A stretch of DNA of 64,000 nucleotides from assembly GCF_000208745.1 (NCBI RefSeq), contig NC_030854.1, positions 36,031,823 through 36,095,822 on the forward strand. The letters are read 5' to 3'. Both the position numbers and the translations under genes were made by a program. Shown piece by piece: positions 1 through 11,600 of the stretch (position 1 is its first letter; each line of letters opens with the position of its first letter). The notes beneath the pieces were generated by a model that was not told the origin of the DNA, ran no database searches, and saw only the letters and a list, made by a program, of their open reading frames with translations. Source of the stretch: Theobroma cacao (taxonomy: Eukaryota; Streptophyta; Magnoliopsida; Malvales; Malvaceae).

Positions 1-1013
1 ATAATATTATATATGACTAAAGCAGCATCCTCATACTTCCCCCGTTTACAAGTAAAATTAACCAGTGAATTGTAGGTAACAATGTCTGGATAACAACCTT
101 CTATGGCCATATCATCCAATACTTCCATGGCCCGTACAGTTCCACAATGCTTGCAGACGAGCTCAATGAGAATGGTATAGGTGATTAGATACGGGGGGCA
201 TCCCTTTCTCAATTGATCCTTCCAAAACCCAACGGCCTGATCAAAAATCCCATTATCAAACATGCAGCGTATTATTGTATTGTATGTAATCACATCTGGA
301 GGGCAACCACTCAAGCTCATGTCTTCCAAAAGATCAATTGCAGCTCTTATCCACCCTCTTTTACAAAGGCCACGAACCATCATGTTATAGGTAATATTGT
401 CAGGTACCCCACCAGACATTATCATAACTTGTAGAACTTTGGCAGCTTTATCAAGCTCATCTACTTTTAGGAAACCCCTGATTAAGTTTATGCAAGAAGG
501 GAAATGAGGAATTTGATTCTGACGGGCCATAATTTCTATCAACCTTGATGCATCCTTCAATCTTCCATTGCTGCAGAACTTCTGAAGAATATTGTTGTTG
601 GTTTCCTCATCATTTCTAACAAAAGGTCCATCTAAAACTGATGTCACAGAATTTGGAAGCTTTTTTGAATTTATTTGCTCTTTGAATTTTCTCTTAACAC
701 GCGAGATATGATCCTCTGAGCTCCCCCATTCATCTTGATCAATTTCGTTTCTGTCAATACATACACTTCTCTGCAGTGCTCTGAACTGTAAAGAAAATGC
801 CTCTCTTTCTGAACCATTATCTACCTTCCATGGCAAGCAAGATTGGCTTCTACGACTATATTTGATCGAACAAGTAAAATGACAAGTAGATACTTTTACT
901 GTTGAGTACTTCCAAGAGCTACAACATAGGCGAGGTTGTTTCAAACCCCATGGTGAACCATGAAAATGGCAAATCTCAACTGGAGAGCTCCGAGGGGTAG
1001 CTGCATATCCCAT
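1..1013 (-). CDS. Pentatricopeptide repeat (PPR) protein, N-terminal part, runs off left edge
   Basis: The minus-strand frame is open from an ATG at 1013-1011 to the window edge, about 337 codons, so the C-terminus is missing. The first ~165 residues are low-similarity leader, probably including an organelle transit peptide (inference). After that come 35-residue PPR units with the usual signatures, such as PDNITYNMMVRGLCK (complement of about 361-402) and PDVITYNTIIRCMFDNG (about 250-300), with GxPP turns between helices. PPR proteins of this P type usually bind RNA in mitochondria or plastids. The protein most resembles the Arabidopsis At1g08610 type, judged from memory of the family and from its neighbourhood. 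A 5' UTR intron is likely, with a donor AG|GTAAG on the minus strand at 2109/2108. The acceptor just upstream of the ATG, near 1020, is weak. PPR identity is firm; the exact orthologue is less so. Confidence 0.9.
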   Translation of the reverse strand, partial: MGYAATPRSSPVEICHFHGSPWGLKQPRLCCSSWKYSTVKVSTCHFTCSIKYSRRSQSCLPWKVDNGSEREAFSLQFRALQRSVCIDRNEIDQDEWGSSEDHISRVKRKFKEQINSKKLPNSVTSVLDGPFVRNDEETNNNILQKFCSNGRLKDASRLIEIMARQNQIPHFPSCINLIRGFLKVDELDKAAKVLQVMIMSGGVPDNITYNMMVRGLCKRGWIRAAIDLLEDMSLSGCPPDVITYNTIIRCMFDNGIFDQAVGFWKDQLRKGCPPYLITYTILIELVCKHCGTVRAMEVLDDMAIEGCYPDIVTYNSLVNFTCKRGKYEDAALVIYNI

Positions 1014-1457
1014 CTCCTTCTATCCAGTCAATAGAATAAACTTCAATCACTTGCAAAATCGCAATATGTTTGAAAAACCTAAACTACACTTTCACTCTTA
1101 TTCAATAAAAACTCAACTAAGATCAATTCCCGCACAAAAGCACAAATCTTTAATTTCCTTATTTCATTGTTTCAGGCTAAAATTTGAGATAATTGGTAGG
1201 TAATTCTCCTGCTGTCTCCACTCTTTCAAATTGAGAAGAAGCAGCAGACCTGTGAAACTGGAAACAAGCAAAACCAAAACCACAAACTCTATAAATATAT
1301 ATACACACACAATAAGAGTCAGCAAACTAATGAACATGTCTTGGTAATTGAAAGCAGATGGCCATGCGATGAATGATGGGAAATGTGAATTGAAACGGAA
1401 AAAAGAACTTGTCGGTTCCTAAAACCAAAGAATTATGAAGTCCATAGAACAGGGAGA

Positions 1458-1462
<5 letters not shown>

Positions 1463-1489
<27 letters not shown>
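1463..1489. repeat. (GA)n microsatellite
   Basis: About 13 uninterrupted GA units lie in the presumed 5' UTR intron of the PPR gene; on the PPR sense strand this is a CT run. Confidence 0.9.
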
Positions 1490-2234
1490 CTAATGACAAG
1501 TAGAAATAAGAAAAAAATACAAATATCCAATTCACAATCACAAAATTCATGGGGAGATGGAGGGGGCTCTTGAAACACAGAAACCAAATCCCACATTAAC
1601 GTTAAAAGTTTTAGCATTAAAGATGAATATAACAATATCCAATACAAATTCCAAACTCTTTTCCATTAGAAAAAGTAAGAATACTTACAATTCCCAAGGT
1701 TCCAAGTCTCAAAACATCCAAAATTACCAGAATTATTCAACTTAAGGCATCCTAGCGTGGAAAACAAACAAATTAAAAGAAAAAGAGAAGCCTTCCATTG
1801 TCAAACTTCAATCTGGAACAAAATGAATATAGAATAAACCGGACGCAGAGAACAGAAGACTGCTTATCAAAATTCCAGTTGAAGAACCCAATCCACATAA
1901 TTCAAAACCATAACCATACTTACATTAGACAGCATCATTAATTATCTAAAATAAGGTCAAAAAATTATTCTAAAAACCTCAAATTTAACAACCCATTTCC
2001 TATCATTCCAACCATTGACTATTTCACCTAAATAACATTCAAAAAAAAAAAAGACCAGTCTTTCAATAACCCACAAAAAAATAATAACGCAGAAAAGAAA
2101 AGGCTTACCTGAATTTAAACCTTTAACTTAAAGAAAGAAGAAATTGAATAAAAAAGAGTAATCTTTAGCAACTTTGTTTCTGGACATAGCCAAAGGCAAA
2201 GCAAAGCCTCTATCTTTCAGTTCTGTTAATGAGG

Positions 2235-2242
2235 TGACGTCA
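2235..2242. promoter_or_regulatory. Palindromic TGACGTCA bZIP site
   Basis: A perfect 8-bp palindrome lies between the two divergent transcription units. It matches the binding core of TGA and CRE-type bZIP factors. Its position in the narrow shared promoter makes use in either direction plausible, but no binding is shown. Confidence 0.5.
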
Positions 2243-2641
2243 AGTACTAGGGTTCAGTCAGTAGCAAAATTACATTTAAGTACATGGGTTTTAAATCAAT
2301 TTACGATTCAGAACATGAAGGGCAAAAAGGACCATTTATCTTTTTGGCTTTTTGGATTCAAAAAAGACCCTCTATTTTATTTACAAATATTATGCAAAAC
2401 CCAGTGAAGTGTAAAAGCAAAACTCTTTAAATAAAAAAAAAAAGAATTCTTTCACTCTCCTTCACTTCATCGATCCCATCATCATCAGGACATTAACTTG
2501 AGCTTCCATTATCTTCAATCTCAAAGCTTCCTTCATCCCTCTTCAATCTCAAATCTTTCTCTTAACCCTTCATCAACAAAGAAAAATAAAGAAAAAAACT
2601 GACTTTTTATTCTCCTTTTTTATACAACAATCTTGGTAGAG

Positions 2642-5600
2642 ATGCAAGGGTTTTCCGATGGCGGCGCCGGCGCCGATTTGGCTCAGCTTCAATCGACTAT
2701 GCATACCATCGAAGTTGCCTGCTCTTCGATTCAGGTTCATATTCACTCACCTAGATATTCATTTTTCTTTTTTTTTTAATATTTATATGCTGAATAGATG
2801 ATATTATATTTGTTGAATTACTTTGTTTGTTTATTCATTATTTATTTTCTTTTTGGAGCAGATGCATATAAATCCAACGGCAGCGGAAGCAACGATATTG
2901 TCATTATCACAGTCACCTCAACCGTACAAGGCATGCCAATATATCCTCGGTGAGTTAAGCTAACTGTGTATAGATATCAATGTTTCAATGCATTTCTTAT
3001 ATTTGGTCTTTTGCTCCCTGGAGAAAGTTATTAAAAAGTGGGATTATGTAATTTTTTATTCAAAGAAATGAGCAAATGGTTAAAATGTAACTGGCATTAA
3101 TATAATCCATAGAAAAATGTAAAATCATTCAAAAAATTTTATTGCTTTTGTATTAAACACACTTTTTTTGGTGGCAAAAGCAATAATCAATCGGTATCTG
3201 AGATTCTCATGAAGTGGTGAGAAGTTTATTTGTAATTGATGGAAGGATGAGGATCCTATGAGTGTGTAATGTTTGTTTTGTTAGTGGCCTATGACCATTT
3301 TGTAGCCAGTCCATATGTCTGGAACATTGTTGAAAGTACTTTATGGGGTGTATTAACAAACAACTTATCTGATTGCAGATTTTTTTGGTCATGGAAGGGT
3401 TTTTTCGTGTGTCTAGACTCATGTCTCATAGTGTCTAGTATGTGCTAGGGGTGGACTCTTACCCATTCTGTTCCACTTGTTGGATTGGATTTAAGTGTTT
3501 TTTTTTTTAAGTTTTTTAAGCCTTACTTGTCAAATTTTCAAGGGAACATCTTCAGAATATGTGTCTTGCTTGTCATGTTTATGATGTTATTATTCTCTTT
3601 GGAGGTGGACTGTTTACTGGCTTACATGGTCTTATGACCATTGCTTGATAAAACTCGAAACAATTTTGTGCTGAGACAGTGAATGCTATGTAGATCTTAA
3701 TGGTTTAGGCAGTAAGCTCTAAGATATTTCATTCTAAAATTTTATTCATTTATTCAGAAAATTCTCAGGTGGCAAATGCAAGGTTTCAGGCTGCTGCAGC
3801 CATTCAAGATGCAGCTATCAGAGAATGGGGTTTTCTTTCCATTGAAGACAGGAGAAGTTTGATTAGGTACCCTTCAATTTTTGAAGATTACGTTCTGCTA
3901 TACGGTTGTTATTCTTAACAGATTTCTATCAGTGTAAAGCTAGGACAAAAGCATTTCTTGTTCAATTGAATTTGCCTCCATTTGATTTTGCTTTGACTCT
4001 GTGAAAAAAAAATTCCTTTTAAAAATTTTTCTTTTCTCTTTTGCAGTTTCTGTCTGTGCTTTGTTATGCAGCATGCTAGTTCGCTAGAGGGCTATGTCCA
4101 AGCTAAGGTATCTTCTGTGGCTGCTCAATTGATGAAAAGGGGCTGGTAGGTTGCATGGCCTTCCATATTCAACTTAAAGATAACATGTAATGTATGCATC
4201 TGCAGCACTTCGTACCTGCTACTTTGACCTTCTCATCATAAAGCATGTAGTATAAGTTTCATCATACTGAAGCTTATTCTGAGCAATACTGCATCCTGCA
4301 TTTCATTGAGCATTGAGTAACATTCAACACATTGCTTAAATAGAATTCCTTATGCTCTAAGATATTGAGAACATCTTAATTTTTTCAATGAATTTTTTAT
4401 TTGTAGGCTTGATTTTACAGCAGCTGAGAAGGAGGCCTTTTTTTATCAAGTATGAATGCAATTTTCATTATCCTTTATCCTTTCTGCAGATGCAGTTGTG
4501 ATTTAACTTACATGCAGATGCAGTTGTGATTTAACTTACATGTTTGTTTATCTTACTTGCTAACTTAGTAATTTTTGAAAGGGGTAGATCATATATGCTC
4601 TGCTCATTCGCTTCTCTATTACATAGGGGAGCAGAGCTTGAAGAATATTTTTGAGGGTCGAAAACTAAAATTATTCCTGTAAATCATTTAAACCATAGTT
4701 GATTTGATCATATATTGGATTCTTATTTATCTCTTCTTTTTTTTTGTTTGACAGAGGATTCTTATAGAAGTAATGTCCCATATAACTGGAATTTTGTTGA
4801 GTTTTTCTAGTGTTGAAACTCATTTTAAGTCACAATTGTTCATTGGCATCTCTTAACAGTCTCATGACTACAGGTTAATCAGGCCATTCTTGGTGCTCAT
4901 GGAGTGGATGTGCAATTCATTGGAGTACATTTCTTGGAATCTTTGGTATGCAGTGCTTTTGTAGGAGTTCTACTTGGTCTCAGGTGTATTTTTTAGTATG
5001 GTAGCTTTAGATTTTATAATCAACTTTCTCTTCCTTTTAGGTTTCTGAATTTTCACCTTCCACTTCAAGTGCCATGGGTCTTCCCAGGGAATTTCACGAG
5101 CAGTGTCGGACATCATTAGAGCTAAACTATTTGAAGGTTCCTTCAATTTGTCTTTACCTTGTTGATATTATTGATATTCTGTCAAGGATAACCTGTTGTA
5201 TCTACGGCAAACTCCTTTTATTATGATGTTTTTACTTTTCCAATCCTTGTGTTTTTGATTCGTAGACATTCTACTGTTGGACACGAGATGCTGCTCTAAG
5301 TGTCACAAACAAAATAATTGAATCTGATGCTGCGATACCTGAGGTTAAAGTTTGTACTGCTGCACTATGTCTCATGCTTCAAATTCTGAACTGGGAGTTT
5401 CGGCATGATACAAATAGCATGAAAGCTGGTATCAGTGTTTTCTCAGCTGGAGTTAGACATGACAATGCTTCATCTAAGAGGTCTGAATGTGTCTTAGTGC
5501 AGGTAATGGATGCGTTGTTTAAAATTTCTGAGATTTGCTGCATGTATTTTTTTTTTTTTTTTACTTTGAAACATTTCATGATAACATCTTCATGGAAGAA

Positions 5601-8600
5601 AACATGAATGAATCAGGACCCATAATCCTTTGGAGACTTCCAACAAGAGAATACCTGAGTAAAAATCAACCAAATCTACAATATTTGTTCTCCTTTGTAC
5701 TATTATTGCTCTATCCTATCACAAAGAGATTGCTTGTGTTCAGCTGCCATAGTTCAATCATTTACTTGCACAAATTGTGTTGATTCTTGTTGTTGGTGCA
5801 AATTTTTTTGCTGGTTGTAGCCTGGGCCTGCGTGGTGTGATGTTTTGATCTCAAGTGGCCATGTCGGGTGGCTGCTCGGCTTATATGCAGCGCTTAGACA
5901 GAAGTTTTCTCGTGAAGGTTACTGGCTTGACTGCCCTATTGCAGTCTCTGCTCGAAAGCTAATTGTACAATTCTGCTCTTTGACAGGAACCATATTTCCT
6001 TCTGGTATGTGTTTCATTCAATACCTTTATGTTGATTCTTATGTGTTTTATTTTGTTGTAAATGTATATTTATTTCTTCTTTGGTATAATTTTTTTTGTA
6101 ATTGTGTGATGAATCTCTTGTAGCATATATTTGATAACAATGAGTTGCTGTGGAATTATAATATCAGTGTCTTAACTATTGTTCATGTCAAGTTATTTGT
6201 TTACACGTTTTGCTTGAAATTGAATAGAATGAAGTGATGGTATGCCAAACATAACAGATTCCTTATGTCGAAGAGCTTTTTGTTTTGCTGGAGCTGGACG
6301 GTTTGACTAGAACCACCTGAAATTGTGAGATAAAAATCTCCCCTTGTTTTAGCTTGAAAATGTCACAGATATGAATTCTTGTCTTTAAGGCATCTAGTGA
6401 TTGGTTGAAATGATCAACCATAGCTTTTAGATATAACTTTGCTGCTAAATTAAAAATTAAACATTGATTCTGGTTTAAAATTCTGTATATAGATTTCTCT
6501 AGACAAGGACAGTATTTTCTGGGTAGAGAGAGAGAGAGAGATTGAGTTGGGGAAAGCTTATTCTGGTGTTTATTGAATCATAATGATTATGAAAATTAAT
6601 TCTCTTTGATGAATCCTTTCTAAGAGTATTATAACCTGTGGAGTTTGTATTCCGTCTTATTTTTTGTCAGCCTTGGTTACATATAAAGTTTAACTGATTA
6701 TTTTGATTAATAATTTTAGATAATGGGAAGATGCAAGAGAATCTTTTGCTACAGCTGCTATCTGGTATATTACAGTGGATCGATCCTCCTGGTGCTGTGT
6801 CAAAAGCTATTGAAGAGGGAAAAAGTGAAAGGTTGGTTTTTCCATATTTCTCACTTGTTGTACATTTACTTTTATGTATATACGCTTGCTATGAAGTCAC
6901 ATGATTCTACTGTATTATTCAGTGAGATGCTTGATGGTTGCCGTGCATTATTATCTATTGCAACTGTAACAACTTCTTTTGTGTTTGACCAACTCTTGAA
7001 ATCCCTAAGGTAAGTAATATGATGCTCATTTTATTTCTTGCCATCTGTATTTATTGTTTGCCGTACTCTTTAAGTAGTCTTGAAACAATTTTGCCTTTCC
7101 TTCACTGTTCAGGCCCTTTGGTACCCTTACGTTGCTGTCCACCTTGATGTGTGAAGTTGTTAAAGTCCTTATGACTAATAACACTGATGAGGAGACCTGG
7201 AGCTGGGAGGCTCGAGATATCTTGTTAGATACATGGACTATTCTGCTTGTGGTACATAGTTTTAGCTTGCTAAAATGTTCATTTATATTTTGTTGCATAA
7301 TCTATCAATTTCAGTTTCTATAAGTACTTATTTAAGATGAATATATATCTTTTGTAACTTGCAACTTGTCAGCCTATGGATAGTAATGGTGGAGATGCAT
7401 TGCTTCCTCCTGAAGGGAAACATGCTGCAGCAAATCTCTTTTCCATGATAGTGGAGTCTGAGCTAAAAGGTAATAATAATAATACTTGACTGGCTATATT
7501 GCTTGACTACAGTGCTTGTTATGCTACTGTTTGTTCTGTTACCAGTGAATGTAATATTCTTTTGTTTGGATGATATAGTGGCCTCTGCTTCAGTAGCAAA
7601 TGATGATGGTGATTCTGACTATCTTCAGGCTTCTATTTCTGGTAAGGAAAGAATTGATGCTTTCATATACCAATGTCTTATTGCTATGTTGATTTTACAG
7701 ATAATAAGAAAACCATCATGACCATGATTATCTTCTTCTTCATTATTTCATGTTTGGATGGATGACTTTGAATGTTGTCATTGTATTTCCTCACAGCTAT
7801 GGATGAAAGATTAAGTTCATATGCTCTCATTGCAAGAGCAGCAGTTGATGTCACAATTCCTTTGCTCACAGGACTGTTTTCTGAGCGTTTTGCACGACTT
7901 CATCAGGTGCTCTTTTCATCTTATTTATGCATACATACATCCACTCACAACTAAAGTGTTTTCCCCAACACATTACTCACTATTGTTATTGAAAGATTTA
8001 TGTTACATGGATCTCTTTGCTTTTTTTAAAAGTTATTTTCTTTGCTTGTAGGGCAGGGGCATTATGGACCCTACTGAAACTTTAGAAGAACTTTACTCAC
8101 TATTGTTAATAACTGGGCATGTACTTGCTGATGAAGGGGACGGAGAAACACCTTTGGTAATTCTTTGCTTCCTTTCTGTTTATTACAAAGCTTTATAATG
8201 CAAGAGACGATCTATTGTTTGTTTTTGTGTCTATATATATATGTATAATCTTTTTTTTTCTTTCACTCATAAGTTTTTGTGGCTTGAAATTTTTTGTTCA
8301 TATTTATTGTTCACTTAATAAACTACTTCTGTCTCAAATTGATTGTCCTTGTTGAATAGCTCAGCATTTATGCAGGTAGCAGCTATCATATATGAAGTTT
8401 CTGATTTAATTTATTGCCTATGTGTTAGTCTTCACAATATATCACCCTAAACAGTGATCAATGACTTTTCTTGTTATGGTGTGGGGTATTAAAGTCAGTG
8501 AAGCAAATTGAATGCTGAGTGAGTCCCTTGGTTTTCAAATATCCTCTTTCACCTTTTACTTCTACAAAGGTGCCTATCTTTTTTCTCTCAGATGTTTAAT

Positions 8601-11600
8601 GTGTTTCTAGTAGTATTTAATGTGACGGTTACTTTTTACGGTTTATTTTCTAAGCTTATTGTATCTTTAAAAGCCATTCTGCTGTCTTGAAATCTGATTC
8701 TTGCTTTGTCATGCAACTTAGGTGCCAACTGCCATTCAAACTCATTTTGCGGACATTGTAGAAGCAGAAAACCATCCTGTTGTTATTCTCTCTGGGTAAA
8801 ACTTGGCTTTCTTTTATTTACATTGTTAGTACTAGGCAGGATGTGGAATTCATCTCAATTTTTATTCACGGTCTTTGATTGATATATGGAATAGTTCACT
8901 TTGGGTGGTCTTTTTCTTCTGATGCAGTTCAATTATAAGGTTTGCTGAGCAGAGCATGGATCATGAAATGAGAGTGACAGTTTTCAGTCCTCGGCTTATG
9001 GAGGTAACTTATTAAGAATTTTCCTTTGTCTAGCGCCTTAATCCTTGTTTCTCTAACTTGATTTTCCTGATGCTGTATGTAGGCTGTCATATGGTTTCTT
9101 GCAAGATGGTCTCATACATACTTAATGCCTCTTGAAGAAGCTAACTGCCATCTAAGTCATGATTATGAGCACCAGCATCAGTCAATACACTCCAGAAAAG
9201 CTTTATTAAGTTTTTTTGGAGAACATAATCAGGGACAAATTGTTCTCAACATTATTGTTCACATATCGATGATGACATTGATGTCATACCCGGGGGAGAA
9301 GGATTTGCAGGTATAAGATTAATTTTTTATATATATTTGGCCCTGGAGCTATAAGTTATTTAAACTTTTTTTTTCCTTCTATAACTGTCTTGTCTATTGT
9401 TTAACATCTATCAGGTGCCCCCTGCATTCTCTTATTTCTTGTTATTTTCATAGTGAGCCTGTTGCTTGTGTAGATAGGCAGGAATTCAAGCTTGCTGATT
9501 TCATCATATTGAATTTTGCAAACTTTTGCATTAGTCAGTTATGACATGAGTTCAATGTTGCAATAAGTGTGATGATGTTTTGTCTCCTTTGATGATCTAT
9601 GAGCTATGGAAAAAGCTCTGCCACTGATCATGGGAATTGTTTCTCAATTTTCGTATGTTATGCTTTTAAAATTACACAGTTGCAAATTTTAATCTGTTAT
9701 CAATGAAGTAAATGGTTTGTGCTTCTTTTCATTCCCCGTACCTCTTTAAACAGGGTCTCACTTGTCACCATCTTCTTCACACGCTAGTTCGCCGAAAAAA
9801 TATTTGTCATCAGCTTGTTTCAATGGTGAGTTCACATGTTTTTGTATATATTTTTTGGAATGCATCAATTATATTAGACCTTTGCCATAACATTGGAGTT
9901 CATTTTCACATTTCTGGTAAGTCCTATTATAATAATTGGGTTGCCTGCCTTTCACAACTTTCATTGTTTTGTCCTGCACAGCAGGAGGTTATCCTTCTGC
10001 CATCCCTTGGCCACTTCCCCCCACCCCCCCAACACACACACACACACACATCCCAAGGGCAGTTCCTGTGGATGTTAATCTCTTAAAAGGTTTGCATAAA
10101 ATCTTCATCACATAAAATAAGTTCAATTGGTTTATGTTGAATATTAAGTTGAACATTCTTGTGTATCTTATATTCCTATTTGATTGATTGATTGATCTAG
10201 TGCTATGGCAACTCTTAGAAACTCTGGTCTCAGTACATGCCTTTGTTACATAAAAATATGGTAGCTTGAACTAGTTCGTTTTAATCTTTGTTTTTCAGGA
10301 TTCATGGCGTGACCTAGCAAATGCTTTTACTAACGAGAAAAGTTTGTTCTTGTTGAGTTCTGCCAATCAGGTAGGAATATGCTATAGTCCTTCTACGAGA
10401 TGTATTGGTGCTCCTATTTGCATACTATATTGTTTTTTCTCCAATTTCAGCGTTCACTGGCTCAGACCCTTGTTCTCTCAGCTTCTGGACTGAGAAATTC
10501 AGAGGCCTCTAATCAGTAAGTCTTGTGTTTGAGGGGCTTTTTGCCCTTGGCTTTTTGTTGTAGAATTTTGCTGATAATGGCCTAATGTCCTCTCATTGAT
10601 TTCAAAGATATGTAAGGGGTCTCATGGTTCATATGACAACGTATCTGGTGGAACTGTCTAACAAAAATGATCTCAAAAGTGTTTCCCAACAACCGGATGT
10701 GATCATGTCGGTAAGGATATCAAATAAATGCAAAATCTTATGAATTATTGAATCACTTTGGAATATTTTTTCATATATGTCAAGGACATTGTGTAGGTTT
10801 GTTGCTTGTTGGAGAGGCTTCGTGGAGCTGCCAGTGCTGCAGAACCTAGAACACAAAGATCAATTTATGAGATGGGTATCTCTGTAATGAACCCTGTTCT
10901 AATTCTTCTTGAAGTTTACAAGCATGAGGTATTACATGTTTCCATTCTTGCATATTCTTTTTGGTAGATCATCCTTTTGAGCAATTATTTGTCCCCAAAC
11001 TGCAAGTTTATTGTCTCAATTAAGCAGTTATCTAACAATGAATCAGCTTCTTATAGAAATTTTCTACTCTGTAAAGCTACTTTATTGTAGCTAATTGGCA
11101 GCATTATGTCTCTATTTGTTGCTCCCAAAACCTTGTTGTTGAGCCAAGTCAATATCATTTGATTGGAATTTACCTTAGCATGTTGATATCCATTTCTTCA
11201 CATGTCAACAAGAGATTTAGTTTTTATCTTTAGCATTTTTAGCATCTGATGACTTCATTGAATTCCGGTGAACTAATTCCACTTTTTGTGGTTCATGTTT
11301 AACCTGTAATTAAATTTATCTTCATAAGAAACATAGAGATTGTTTATACTAATCTCTAATTATTGCATAGTCTGCAGTTGTATACCTGCTACTTAAATTT
11401 ATTGTTGACTGGGTGGATGGACAAATATCCTACCTAGAGGCTCAAGAAACTGCTTCCGTGATTGATTTCTGCATGCGTTTGCTTCAGCTTTACTCATCTC
11501 AAAATATTGGAAAGGTAATCTTTGTTGAAAGTCCTTAAAAATTTTCTTAAATGTTTTGATTAAAGTCTCTATCTTTCTATTATCTTTATCCTCTCAAGTT

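Larger units (their letters stand above)
1014..2641. promoter_or_regulatory. Divergent promoter and 5' UTRs between the PPR gene and XPO4
   Basis: This 1.6-kb stretch separates two head-to-head genes. The left part, about 1020-2108, looks like a 5' UTR intron of the PPR gene and holds a (GA)n run near 1463-1489. The likely shared promoter core is about 2130-2450. It contains the palindrome TGACGTCA at 2235-2242, a classic bZIP (TGA/CRE-type) site, followed by CTAGGGTT. The region 2450-2641 is pyrimidine- and A-rich, as expected of a plant 5' UTR leading to the exportin ATG. Short ORFs here look like chance. Transcription start sites cannot be fixed from sequence. Confidence 0.6.

Noticed and set aside
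1327..1647. A 106-codon minus frame with a Ser-Leu repeat
   Set aside because: It is the translation of the (GA)n microsatellite and flanking UTR intron, with no conserved features.
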